From: an uncultured Clostridia bacterium
GTDB taxonomy: Bacteria; Bacillota; Clostridia; UMGS1883
Direction: 5' to 3'
NCBI GenBank assembly: GCA_947629615.1
Contig: CANRER010000065.1
Location: 1 to 7,822 of the forward strand
DNA length: 7,822 nt
The translations under genes were made by a program, and so were the position numbers. Shown here piece after piece: positions 1-6,067 of this stretch (positions within the stretch are counted from its first letter, which is position 1; every line of letters begins with the position of its first letter). The notes under the pieces were generated by a model. That model was given only the letters and a program-made list of their open reading frames with translations, did no database searches and was not told the DNA's origin.

Positions 1-98
1 TATCGCTTGTTTCGATTTAAGAAATCGAAACGCGGCTCACCTCGCTGTTCCTCCTTCTCCCCACAAATCCGGCTCCGCCGTCTTTGCGGGGGCCCCAT
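1..98. repeat. Repeat-like intergenic stretch with a 10-bp inverted repeat
   Basis: This stretch lies beyond the ftsZ terminator and shows no recognisable gene. It contains a perfect inverted repeat, GTTTCGATTT (9-18) and AAATCGAAAC (22-31), separated by AAG. There is no T-run after it, so it does not look like an intrinsic terminator. On the minus strand an ATG at 98-96 opens an Arg/Glu-rich frame of 32 codons that runs off the window edge, and a second minus frame is open until a stop inside the inverted repeat. Low-complexity Arg-rich translation in several frames is typical of GC-rich repeats and not of proteins. From memory, similar stretches recur between genes in Oscillospiraceae-like clostridia, but this cannot be verified here. 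It could also be the start of a small unknown gene. Confidence 0.35.
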
Positions 99-126
99 AC
101 GGCTGAAAAGCAATCGGTTAATACGC

Positions 127-154
127 AAAAATCCGCTCGTAACGAGCGGATTTT
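127..154 (-). terminator. Rho-independent terminator-like hairpin downstream of ftsZ
   Basis: A perfect 12-bp stem is formed by 128-139 and 143-154 with a 3-nt loop (140-142). The core TCCGCTCG/CGAGCGGA is GC-rich and the four outer pairs are A-T. Read on the minus strand the 3' arm ends in five consecutive T (131-127), as expected for an intrinsic terminator of the ftsZ transcript about 200 nt past the stop codon. Read on the plus strand the arm ends in TTTT, followed by CG and another T-rich stretch, so it may work in both directions for a convergent gene to the left. The T-run is short and partly inside the stem, which lowers certainty about strength. Confidence 0.65.
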
Positions 155-176
155 CGTTATTTTAAGCCCTTGAACT

Positions 177-270
177 ATGAACGAAAATCACCCTCGGCGT
201 ACCTATGTACGCCGTCGGGAGTGCTTGCTCGTCGGCTAAAGCCTCCTGCGCGAGCTTGATTTTCGTCCAT
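177..270. repeat. Imperfect palindromic intergenic element
   Basis: The ends form a terminal inverted repeat: ATGAACGAAAATCA (177-190) matches the reverse complement of 257-270 at 13 of 14 positions. A second, perfect 8-bp hairpin lies inside, CGGCGTAC (195-202) and GTACGCCG (207-214) with a CTAT loop. Between them, CTCG (193-196) can pair with CGAG (251-254). Each strand has a short frame starting at its terminal ATG: 20 codons on plus (177-239) and 31 codons on minus (270-175). Both are Arg-rich, neither has a clear ribosome binding site, and they look like by-products of the palindrome. The element resembles a dispersed extragenic palindrome or a structured RNA. The sequence to about 301, including a GGCCGGCC palindrome at 287-294, may belong to it. 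No function is assigned. Confidence 0.5.
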
Positions 271-358
271 TCTGCACGATTTTTTCGGCCGGCCCCCGTG
301 CTCCCACACTACAGGGCGAGTTTTTTCAACTTCTTTTGCGATGATTTTATGTATCTAC

Positions 359-1414
359 TTAAAAGCCCTTTAGGAAGCTCGGCACGTCAAGCATATCGTC
401 GCCGTTTTTCTTTTTTATTGCCCCGCCGGAAAAGAAGTCGTCCTTCTTATTTTCATTGGCGTTCGCAAGCCCGGTGGCGATAACGGTAATGCGGATTTCG
501 TCCTCAAGCTCGGGGTCGATGGCGGCGCCGAAAATAACGTTGGCGTCGTCGGCTACGGCCTGACGGATAACGGTGGCCGCCTGATTAACCTCGTAAAGGT
601 TCATATCGGGGCCGCCCACAAAGTTGATAAGCACGCCGGTCGCGCCCTCGATAGAGGTTTCGAGCAGAGCGCTCTTGATAGCCTCCTGCGCGGCCTTTTC
701 GCTGCGGTTTTCGCCGCTCGCGCTGCCGATGCCCATATGGGCGAGGCCCGCGTCCTTCATAACGGTAGTAACGTCGGCGAAGTCCACATTTATAAGGCCC
801 GCTTGGGTGATGAGGTCGGCTATGCCGCCCACGCCGTGGCGAAGCACCTCGTCCGCGCTTAAAAACGCCTCCTGCAAGGTCGTTTTTGGGTTGCTTATAT
901 CAAGAAGCTTGTCGTTGGGAATTACAATGAGAGTATCCACGTTGCCGCGAAGCTGCTCGATGCCCTCCTCGGCCTGCACCATGCGGCGGCGGCCCTCAAA
1001 CGCGAAGGGCTTTGTGACGATGGCGACCGTAAGAATATCAAGCTCCTTGGCGGCGGCGGCGACAATGGGAGCCGCGCCGGTGCCTGTGCCGCCGCCCATA
1101 CCGGCGGTGACGAACACCATGTCCGCGTCCTTGATGAGCTGAAGAATTTCGTTCTTGGATTCCTCGGCGGCCTTACGCCCGATTTCGGCCTTGCCGCCCG
1201 CGCCCTGCCCCTTTGTCACCTTTTCGCCTATCTGAAGCTTGTGGGTGGCTTGGCTGTGGGAAAGCGCCTGCTTATCGGTGTTTATGGAAACAAACTCCAC
1301 ATCGCGGATACCCGCGTCCACCATGCGGTTGACGGCGTTGTTGCCGCCGCCGCCCACACCTATGACCATGATCTTCTGAGCCGCGCTGAGCTCGTCCGCA
1401 TATTCCATTCTCAT
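359..1414 (-). CDS. ftsZ: Cell division protein FtsZ
   Basis: FtsZ is the tubulin-like GTPase that polymerises at midcell into the Z-ring and organises the divisome. The 351-residue product has the N-terminal nucleotide-binding start (GVGGGGNNAVNRM, about 19-31), the tubulin signature GGGTGTG (107-113), and the T7 synergy loop NVDFADV (209-215), whose Asp211 and Asp214 correspond to the residues that activate hydrolysis in the neighbouring subunit. The C-terminal peptide is LDVPSFLKGF (342-351), the tail that usually binds FtsA, SepF or similar anchors. The linker between GTPase core and tail is only about 20-25 residues. The start at 1414 is chosen because AGGAGG (1424-1429) lies 9 nt upstream; an in-frame ATG two codons later would be too far from it. 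It is last in the gene run and is preceded by its own promoter. No ftsA sits upstream. Confidence 0.98.
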   Translation of the reverse strand: MRMEYADELSAAQKIMVIGVGGGGNNAVNRMVDAGIRDVEFVSINTDKQALSHSQATHKLQIGEKVTKGQGAGGKAEIGRKAAEESKNEILQLIKDADMVFVTAGMGGGTGTGAAPIVAAAAKELDILTVAIVTKPFAFEGRRRMVQAEEGIEQLRGNVDTLIVIPNDKLLDISNPKTTLQEAFLSADEVLRHGVGGIADLITQAGLINVDFADVTTVMKDAGLAHMGIGSASGENRSEKAAQEAIKSALLETSIEGATGVLINFVGGPDMNLYEVNQAATVIRQAVADDANVIFGAAIDPELEDEIRITVIATGLANANENKKDDFFSGGAIKKKNGDDMLDVPSFLKGF

Positions 1415-1423
1415 CGGGGGATT

Positions 1424-1429
1424 CCTCCT
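1424..1429 (-). promoter_or_regulatory. Ribosome binding site of ftsZ
   Basis: On the minus strand this reads AGGAGG, a full match to the anti-Shine-Dalgarno core, 9 nt before the ATG at 1414-1412. It supports that ATG over the in-frame ATG at 1408-1406. Confidence 0.85.
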
Positions 1430-1467
1430 ATCGTATTTTTAAGTCATTAGCATATTCAGATAAATTC

Positions 1468-1496
1468 ATTATACAACAAAATTATAATTTGTTCAA
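1468..1496 (-). promoter_or_regulatory. Sigma-A/sigma-70-type promoter for ftsZ
   Basis: Reading the minus strand, TTGAAC (1496-1491, four of six matches to TTGACA) is followed by exactly 17 nt and then TATAAT (1473-1468, a perfect -10 box). Transcription would begin near position 1461 and give a leader of about 47 nt before the ftsZ ATG. The whole 111-bp gap is strongly AT-rich in a GC-rich neighbourhood, which fits a promoter. The spacer contains a perfect 12-bp palindrome, AAATTATAATTT (1479-1490), possibly a regulator site or simply AT-rich spacer. The position implies that ftsZ can be transcribed independently of the upstream murein genes. Confidence 0.75.
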
Positions 1497-1525
1497 TAGC
1501 AAAATGTGAAATTTTTATATTTTTT

Positions 1526-2506
1526 TTAATCATTTTTAGGGTTATATGTCATACGCTCGAGGTCGAGCGAACCCACAGCGTCCTCGCCGAGCTGCTCGGC
1601 CATAATAGCCTTGAAGCTTTTCAGCTTGAAGCCGAGCTCGTCGGCCGCGCCGAGGCTGAGCCTGAGCCCTTCGCCGTAGAGCATGGTCACGTTGTCGTAA
1701 AGGCTCATATCCACGTAGGAAATGTCGCGGCATATGTCGTCGCAGAGAAATTCGCCGAGCAGGCGGAACAGCTTTTCCGCCTTGACTTCGTCCGAAAATT
1801 CGATGGTTTTGCCTAATTTATACTGCATTTTACCCATACCGACGATGAGCGGCCTGTCCACCGCGCGGCCCGCCGCGGAGGCTTCGTCCTCCTCGGGAGC
1901 GGCCACGCTGTCGGCCCCGTCGGTATTTTCGTCGGCCTCGTTCGGCTCCTCCCCGTCGGTTTCTTCGGTTTCGTCGGTATCTTCGCTAGCTTCGTCAGCG
2001 TCGGCGGGCTTTTTGTCCCCGTCCTTATCCTCATCTTTGGCCTTATCCTTATCCGCCTTTGCGGACGCGGAAGCCGCCGCAATCGGCGCGGCGAAGTCCT
2101 CGGGCGCGTCGTAAACGCCGACCACCCTGCCCTCAGCCGAGAGGCCGACAAGACTGCTGCCGTCCAAAACGTAGGCCACGGCGGCCCCCTCCTCGACGGT
2201 TATGCTTATGGTGGAGGGCCACACGCGCCTGACCTTGGCCGAGGCCACGCGGCCCAAAGCCTCGACGTTTTTGCGTACTCGCCGAAGGCTGACGTTGAAT
2301 ATACTCCCGCCCTCGACAATGCCGCTGGCGGTGATGATTTCCTCGCGCGAAACGGACTTGTTCCCCCGCACGGAGATGTTTTTTACGTTAAACATGGGCG
2401 TGAGCAGAAGCGAGGCGAGGGCGGCCACCGCCAAGCAAGCCGCGATTATCGCCGCCGAGGCCTCCTTTCTGAGCCTGCGCCGTTTTCTTTTGTGAGTTGA
2501 AGCCAT
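1526..2506 (-). CDS. ftsQ: Cell division protein FtsQ/DivIB with acidic insertion
   Basis: FtsQ (DivIB in Gram-positives) is a single-pass membrane protein that links early and late divisome proteins and binds FtsB/DivIC and FtsL. The 326-residue product has a very basic cytoplasmic start (KRKRRRLRK), a transmembrane helix at about 17-37, and a POTRA domain at about 40-108 (start FNVKNISVRGNKSVSREEI). The beta domain is interrupted by a low-complexity region at about 142-214: 28 of 58 residues between 151 and 208 are Asp or Glu, with Lys, Ala and Thr filling the rest. The beta domain resumes near residue 218 (RPLIVGM). Typical DivIB proteins are shorter, about 260-290 residues. The ATG at 2506 is preceded by GGAGG with an 8-nt spacer and lies 22 bp after the murA stop. 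The domain order makes the assignment firm; the insertion has no assigned role. Confidence 0.92.
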   Translation of the reverse strand: MASTHKRKRRRLRKEASAAIIAACLAVAALASLLLTPMFNVKNISVRGNKSVSREEIITASGIVEGGSIFNVSLRRVRKNVEALGRVASAKVRRVWPSTISITVEEGAAVAYVLDGSSLVGLSAEGRVVGVYDAPEDFAAPIAAASASAKADKDKAKDEDKDGDKKPADADEASEDTDETEETDGEEPNEADENTDGADSVAAPEEDEASAAGRAVDRPLIVGMGKMQYKLGKTIEFSDEVKAEKLFRLLGEFLCDDICRDISYVDMSLYDNVTMLYGEGLRLSLGAADELGFKLKSFKAIMAEQLGEDAVGSLDLERMTYNPKND

Positions 2507-2528
2507 AGGGACCGCCTCCGCCTTTGTG

Positions 2529-3773
2529 TTATTCTTGCTTTATTTTCGCGCCTACCGAGCGCAACTCGCCGGCCAGATCCTGATAGCCGCGGGCTATATA
2601 ATCCACCCCGTGAACGCGGCTCTCGCCGCGCGCGCCGAGAGCGGCCACCACCAGCGCAGCCCCGCCGCGAAGGTCGCCGGCGAAAAGCTCCGCGCCCTTA
2701 AGCGCGCCGCCGCGCACCTCGGCCTTCGGCCCGCTGACGCGGATTTCCGCGCCCATGCGCCTTAACTCCGGCACAATACGGAAGCGGTTTTCAAATATGT
2801 TTTCAACAATAACGCCCGTTTCGCGCCCGCAGGCCATAACGGCCATAAGCTGGGACTGGCAGTCCGTGGGGAAGCCGGGATAAACCTCCGTGCGCACAAC
2901 GCCGGGCGAACGAAGCGGGCGGCGCATACGCACGAGCGCCCTGTCGCCCGAGAAGGCAATCTCGGCCCCGCAGCGGGTCAGCGCCTCGGCCACGGCCTCC
3001 ACGTGCGGGCGGACGACGTTTTCAAGCTCTATTTCGCCGCCGGCCGCAGCCGCCGCGCACATATAGGTGCCGGCAACGATGCGGTCGGGCATGATTTCGT
3101 ACTCGCAGCCGCCAAGGCGCGGCACGCCCTCGACGCGGATTGTACCCGTGCCGGAGCCGTGTATTTTCGCGCCCATCGCCGTCAAAAAGCCGCAAAGGTC
3201 GGCTATTTCAGGTTCGCGGGCGGCGTTGTTAAGCGTGGTTATCCCCTTGGCGGCGACGGCGGCGAGAATGACGTTTTCCGTCGCGCCGACGCTGGGGAAG
3301 TCGAGCCGCAAATCCGCGCCGCGCGGGCGGCCCTCGGCGTATATCATGCCGCCGGAGCTTTCGACGCTGACGCCCATCTCGCGAAAGGCCTTTATGTGCA
3401 GGTCTATTGGGCGGCTGCCCAAGCGACAGCCGCCGGGCATGGGCAGCTCGGCCCTGCCGTAGCGGCCCACAAGCGCGCCCAAAAAATTGACGGAGCTTCG
3501 CATTTCGCCGGCGGGGCCGGCGTCCAGCCTCCACGACGAGGCCGAGGCGGGATTTACCATAACCACGCCGTCCTCGGCTTCCACGCGGCAGCCGAGCCGC
3601 CGCAGTATTTCGAGAGTGTAGCTCACGTCGCTGAGGCGCGGGCAGTTTTTTATAAATACGGCGCCCGAGCCCAGTATGCTTCCGGCGAGAATGGGCAAAA
3701 CGGCGTTCTTCGCGCCGTAAACGGCGAGCCTGCCGCACAGGGGCGCTCTGCCGGAAACAATATAATCCTCCAT
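2529..3773 (-). CDS. murA: UDP-N-acetylglucosamine 1-carboxyvinyltransferase MurA
   Basis: MurA transfers enolpyruvate from phosphoenolpyruvate to UDP-GlcNAc, the first committed step of peptidoglycan synthesis, in the cytoplasm. The 414-residue length is normal for this EPSP-synthase-like family of two inside-out alpha/beta barrel domains. Visible active-site residues are Lys22-Asn23 (GAKNAVLPILA), Arg92, Cys116 in PGGCRLGSRP (the Cys alkylated by fosfomycin), Asp304 in GFPTDCQSQ, and Arg395 in ARGYQDL near the C terminus. Because Cys and not Asp is present, the enzyme is predicted to be fosfomycin-sensitive. The ATG at 3773 has GGAGG 7 nt upstream. It occupies the place between murG and divIB where Bacillus subtilis has murB. 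Many Bacillota carry two MurA paralogues, so this may be one of two. Confidence 0.96.
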   Translation of the reverse strand: MEDYIVSGRAPLCGRLAVYGAKNAVLPILAGSILGSGAVFIKNCPRLSDVSYTLEILRRLGCRVEAEDGVVMVNPASASSWRLDAGPAGEMRSSVNFLGALVGRYGRAELPMPGGCRLGSRPIDLHIKAFREMGVSVESSGGMIYAEGRPRGADLRLDFPSVGATENVILAAVAAKGITTLNNAAREPEIADLCGFLTAMGAKIHGSGTGTIRVEGVPRLGGCEYEIMPDRIVAGTYMCAAAAAGGEIELENVVRPHVEAVAEALTRCGAEIAFSGDRALVRMRRPLRSPGVVRTEVYPGFPTDCQSQLMAVMACGRETGVIVENIFENRFRIVPELRRMGAEIRVSGPKAEVRGGALKGAELFAGDLRGGAALVVAALGARGESRVHGVDYIARGYQDLAGELRSVGAKIKQE

Positions 3774-3814
3774 CGTGGCACCTCCAAAACATTCTGCTCC
3801 ATATTATGCCACGA
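3773..3814 (-). promoter_or_regulatory. Inverted repeat framing the murA ribosome binding site
   Basis: In the mRNA sense (minus strand), TCGTGGCA (3814-3807) can pair with TGCCACGA (3780-3773), a perfect 8-bp stem with a 26-nt loop. The murA Shine-Dalgarno GGAGG (3785-3781) sits at the loop edge next to the stem, and the 3' arm covers the whole spacer plus the A of the ATG start. Such a hairpin could limit murA initiation unless opened, for instance by ribosomes finishing murG at 3827. The pairing is seen in the sequence; the control is inference. Confidence 0.4.
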
Positions 3815-3826
3815 CGGGAGCTTTTG

Positions 3827-4909
3827 TTATAGCGTTATCTTCACAAGCTGCGCCCAGATGGAGGAGCAGGCGTCGCGTATGCCGATTTTCGCGCTACACT
3901 CGCGCATTTTTTTGAGGGCGGCAGGGTCGCCGACGGCGGATTTTATCGCCGCGCGAAGGCTTTCGCCGCTGAGCTCGCTTTCGAGCAGCACCCTTGCCGC
4001 GCCGTTCTTTTCGAGGTAACGGGCGTTGTATTCCTGATGGTTATGCGCCACGTAGGGGCTGGGTATCAGCACCGAGGCCTTGCCGAGCGCGCCAAGCTCG
4101 CTGACGGTTATCGCGCCCGCCCGACAGACAACGAGGTCGGCGAGGGCGAAAATTTCATTCATATTGTGAATGTAGGGCAGAATTTTCACGCCGCTCGGCG
4201 CTTCGCCCAAAGCGGCCACGAAGCCCTCGTAGTGCTTTTCGCCGGTCGCGGCGATGAGGTTAAATCCAAGGCCGCCGGCCTTAAGCATGGCGAGCAGCGC
4301 GTCGTTGATATGCTCCGCGCCGAGGCTGCCGCCGAAAACCAGAACCACGGGCCTTTCGTCGAAGCCCAGCGAAGCGCGGAGCGCGTCGGTATCGACCTTA
4401 TCGAAAAGGTCGGGGCGAAGGGGATTGCCCGTAACGACGATGTTTTTCGCCCGCATCATGCTCCGCGTTTCGGGGAAGCTGACGGCGGTGACGGTCGCCC
4501 TTTTTGCCAGCATTTTTATGGCGAGGCCGGGGAACACGTTCTGCTCGTGGATAAGAGTGGGTATTTTACGGCGGAAGGCCGCCTTTACCACCGGGGCGCA
4601 GACGTAGCCGCCCGTGCCGACAACGACGTCGGGCTTAAAGTCGTCGATTATTTTACCCGCGTCGTTTATGGACGTGAAGTAATTCGCGGCGACCTTGAGG
4701 TTTTCAAGGGTGAGCCTGCGCCTTAAGCCCATGACGTTTATCGAGCGTATCTCGAAGCCCTCGCGGGGAACGAGCCTTTGCTCCATGCCGTTCGGCGTGC
4801 CCACAAAAAGCGCCTCGGAGCCCTGCTCGCGGGCAAGCGCGGTTTTGGCTATGGCGATGGCGGGATTGATGTGGCCCGCCGTGCCGCCGCCGGATATAAG
4901 TAAGCGCAT
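3827..4909 (-). CDS. murG: UDP-GlcNAc:lipid I N-acetylglucosaminyltransferase MurG
   Basis: MurG adds GlcNAc from UDP-GlcNAc to lipid I on the inner face of the membrane, giving lipid II. The 360-residue product is a two-domain GT-B enzyme of normal length. Motifs in order: N-terminal glycine-rich loop SGGGTAGHINPA (6-17, with the conserved His13), GTGGYVCAP (98-106), HEQN (121-124), NPLRPDL (162-168), the second glycine-rich loop GGSLGA (193-198), and the UDP-GlcNAc site CRAGAITVSEL (262-272, with the ribose-binding Glu271) plus HNHQEYNA (289-296). The ATG at 4909 lies 12 bp after the ftsW stop and is preceded by a GGGGG-type site. This is compatible with translational coupling to ftsW. It sits directly downstream of the flippase/polymerase-family gene, as in most dcw clusters. 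Confidence 0.97.
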   Translation of the reverse strand: MRLLISGGGTAGHINPAIAIAKTALAREQGSEALFVGTPNGMEQRLVPREGFEIRSINVMGLRRRLTLENLKVAANYFTSINDAGKIIDDFKPDVVVGTGGYVCAPVVKAAFRRKIPTLIHEQNVFPGLAIKMLAKRATVTAVSFPETRSMMRAKNIVVTGNPLRPDLFDKVDTDALRASLGFDERPVVLVFGGSLGAEHINDALLAMLKAGGLGFNLIAATGEKHYEGFVAALGEAPSGVKILPYIHNMNEIFALADLVVCRAGAITVSELGALGKASVLIPSPYVAHNHQEYNARYLEKNGAARVLLESELSGESLRAAIKSAVGDPAALKKMRECSAKIGIRDACSSIWAQLVKITL

Positions 4910-4921
4910 TTAACCGCCCCC

Positions 4922-6055
4922 TTAGATTTTATTCTGCGTAGTGTAGCGCGAAATGTTCATCAGTATGCCGCAGCCGGCCATCATAATTATCAGCGATGTG
5001 CCGCCCGAGCTAAAAAACGGAAGCTGCATACCCGTGGAAGGCAGCACCGAAAGCACAACGCCGATGTTTACCACTACCTGAAGCGCGATTATGACGCTTA
5101 TGCCGAAGGCGAGGTACATGCCGAAGCCGTCCTTCGCGGAAAAGGCCGTCTGCATACCGCGCACGACGAGCATACCGAAAAGCAAAATCACGATAAGCCC
5201 CCCGAAGAAGCCCAGCTCCTCGCACACTATGGCGAAAATATAGTCGTTCTGCGCTTCGGGGAGGTAGCCGTACTTCTGGCGCGACTGGCCGAAGCCCAGC
5301 CCCATCAGCCCGCCGCTGCCGACGGAATAAAGCGACTGGAGTATCTGGTAGCCGGTGTCGAGGGGGTCGGCCTCGGGGTGGAAAAGGGCCGTTATGCGCT
5401 TAAGGCGGTAGGGTTCGAGTATGGCAAGGGCCGTAACGCCCACCGCCCCGACGCCGCCAAGGCCGATTATGTACTTCCACGGCAGACCCGCCGCGAACAG
5501 CATTATAAAGCCGACGCCCGCGATTATGAGCAGGGCGGAAAGATGGCTTTGCAGTACGCAGGCCACGGCCACGGCCAATATGAGCAGCGCGTAAAGCACG
5601 ACGTTTCTCGGGTTGTTAAGGTCGCGCCGACGCTTGCCCGAAAGCAGCATGGCGAAGTATATCACCAGCGCGAACTTACACAGCTCCGACGGCTGAAAGC
5701 TCATGAAGCCGAGGGAAATCTGCCTTGTCGCGCCGTGCGACGCGAAGCCGATGAGCGGCGTGGCGTACATCAAAAGCATTACGGCGAGGAAAATCCAAAA
5801 AGCGAAGCGCTTGTAGACGTGGTAATCCACGCGCGACACAAGGAACATGACCGCGAGGCCGATAACGGCGAACCTCGCTTGGCGGATTATGGTTCCGTAA
5901 ATATCGTCGCTGGCGGTGTTTTGGCTGGCCGAAAACAGCATAACAAGGCCGAAGCACAAAAGTATCAGCACCAGAATGAGCAGCAGGAAATCCACGCGCT
6001 CGGTTCGGGAGGGCTTCACAAGAAAAACGGAGCCGCCGCCTTTATTTTTTTTCAA
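4922..6055 (-). CDS. ftsW: SEDS peptidoglycan polymerase FtsW/SpoVE
   Basis: SEDS proteins polymerise glycan strands from lipid II in the cytoplasmic membrane together with a class B PBP. FtsW serves division and SpoVE the spore cortex. The 377-residue product is almost entirely hydrophobic, with about ten membrane segments. Family marks: QPSELCK (121-127), the extracellular loop signature LPEAQNDYIFAIVCEELGF (265-283) carrying the catalytic-type Asp271, and LPFFSSGGTSL (345-355). Two usually conserved spots differ: GATRQI (108-113) where GA.RWI is common, and QSHLSA (169-174) where a Pro normally precedes the acidic residue or His. The start is TTG at 6055-6053, supported by GGGGG 7 nt upstream and lack of a suitable ATG before residue 39. 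The gene begins 12 bp after mraY. FtsW versus SpoVE cannot be decided from one locus. Confidence 0.93.
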   Translation of the reverse strand: MKKNKGGGSVFLVKPSRTERVDFLLLILVLILLCFGLVMLFSASQNTASDDIYGTIIRQARFAVIGLAVMFLVSRVDYHVYKRFAFWIFLAVMLLMYATPLIGFASHGATRQISLGFMSFQPSELCKFALVIYFAMLLSGKRRRDLNNPRNVVLYALLILAVAVACVLQSHLSALLIIAGVGFIMLFAAGLPWKYIIGLGGVGAVGVTALAILEPYRLKRITALFHPEADPLDTGYQILQSLYSVGSGGLMGLGFGQSRQKYGYLPEAQNDYIFAIVCEELGFFGGLIVILLFGMLVVRGMQTAFSAKDGFGMYLAFGISVIIALQVVVNIGVVLSVLPSTGMQLPFFSSGGTSLIIMMAGCGILMNISRYTTQNKI

Positions 6056-6067
6056 ATCGCTTCCCCC
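6053..6067 (-). promoter_or_regulatory. TTG start and ribosome binding site of ftsW
   Basis: On the minus strand the mraY stop TGA is followed directly by GGGGG, then seven nucleotides and TTG (6055-6053). No ATG or GTG in this frame has a comparable site at this distance. The weaker start codon would lower ftsW/spoVE translation relative to its ATG-started neighbours. Confidence 0.65.

Noticed and set aside
1..358. CRISPR array, tRNA or other known RNA gene downstream of ftsZ
   Set aside because: No regularly spaced direct repeats, no cloverleaf and no recognised RNA family pattern were seen. The inverted repeats present differ from one another.
205..483. A 92-codon plus-strand frame that spans the palindromic element and the 3' end of ftsZ
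   Set aside because: It begins inside the loop of the inner hairpin, overlaps the conserved FtsZ tail antisense, and shows no ribosome binding site or domain.
1511..1527. A run of T after ftsQ as a possible terminator
   Set aside because: The T-run is on the plus strand. In the ftsQ transcript it reads as A, and no GC-rich stem precedes it.
3003..4019. A 338-codon open frame on the plus strand opposite murA and murG
   Set aside because: It crosses the murG-murA boundary antisense to both and has no domain. It is a shadow of codon bias.
4037..4726. A 229-codon plus-strand frame inside murG
   Set aside because: It lies entirely antisense to the conserved GT-B motifs of MurG, and its product resembles no family I know.
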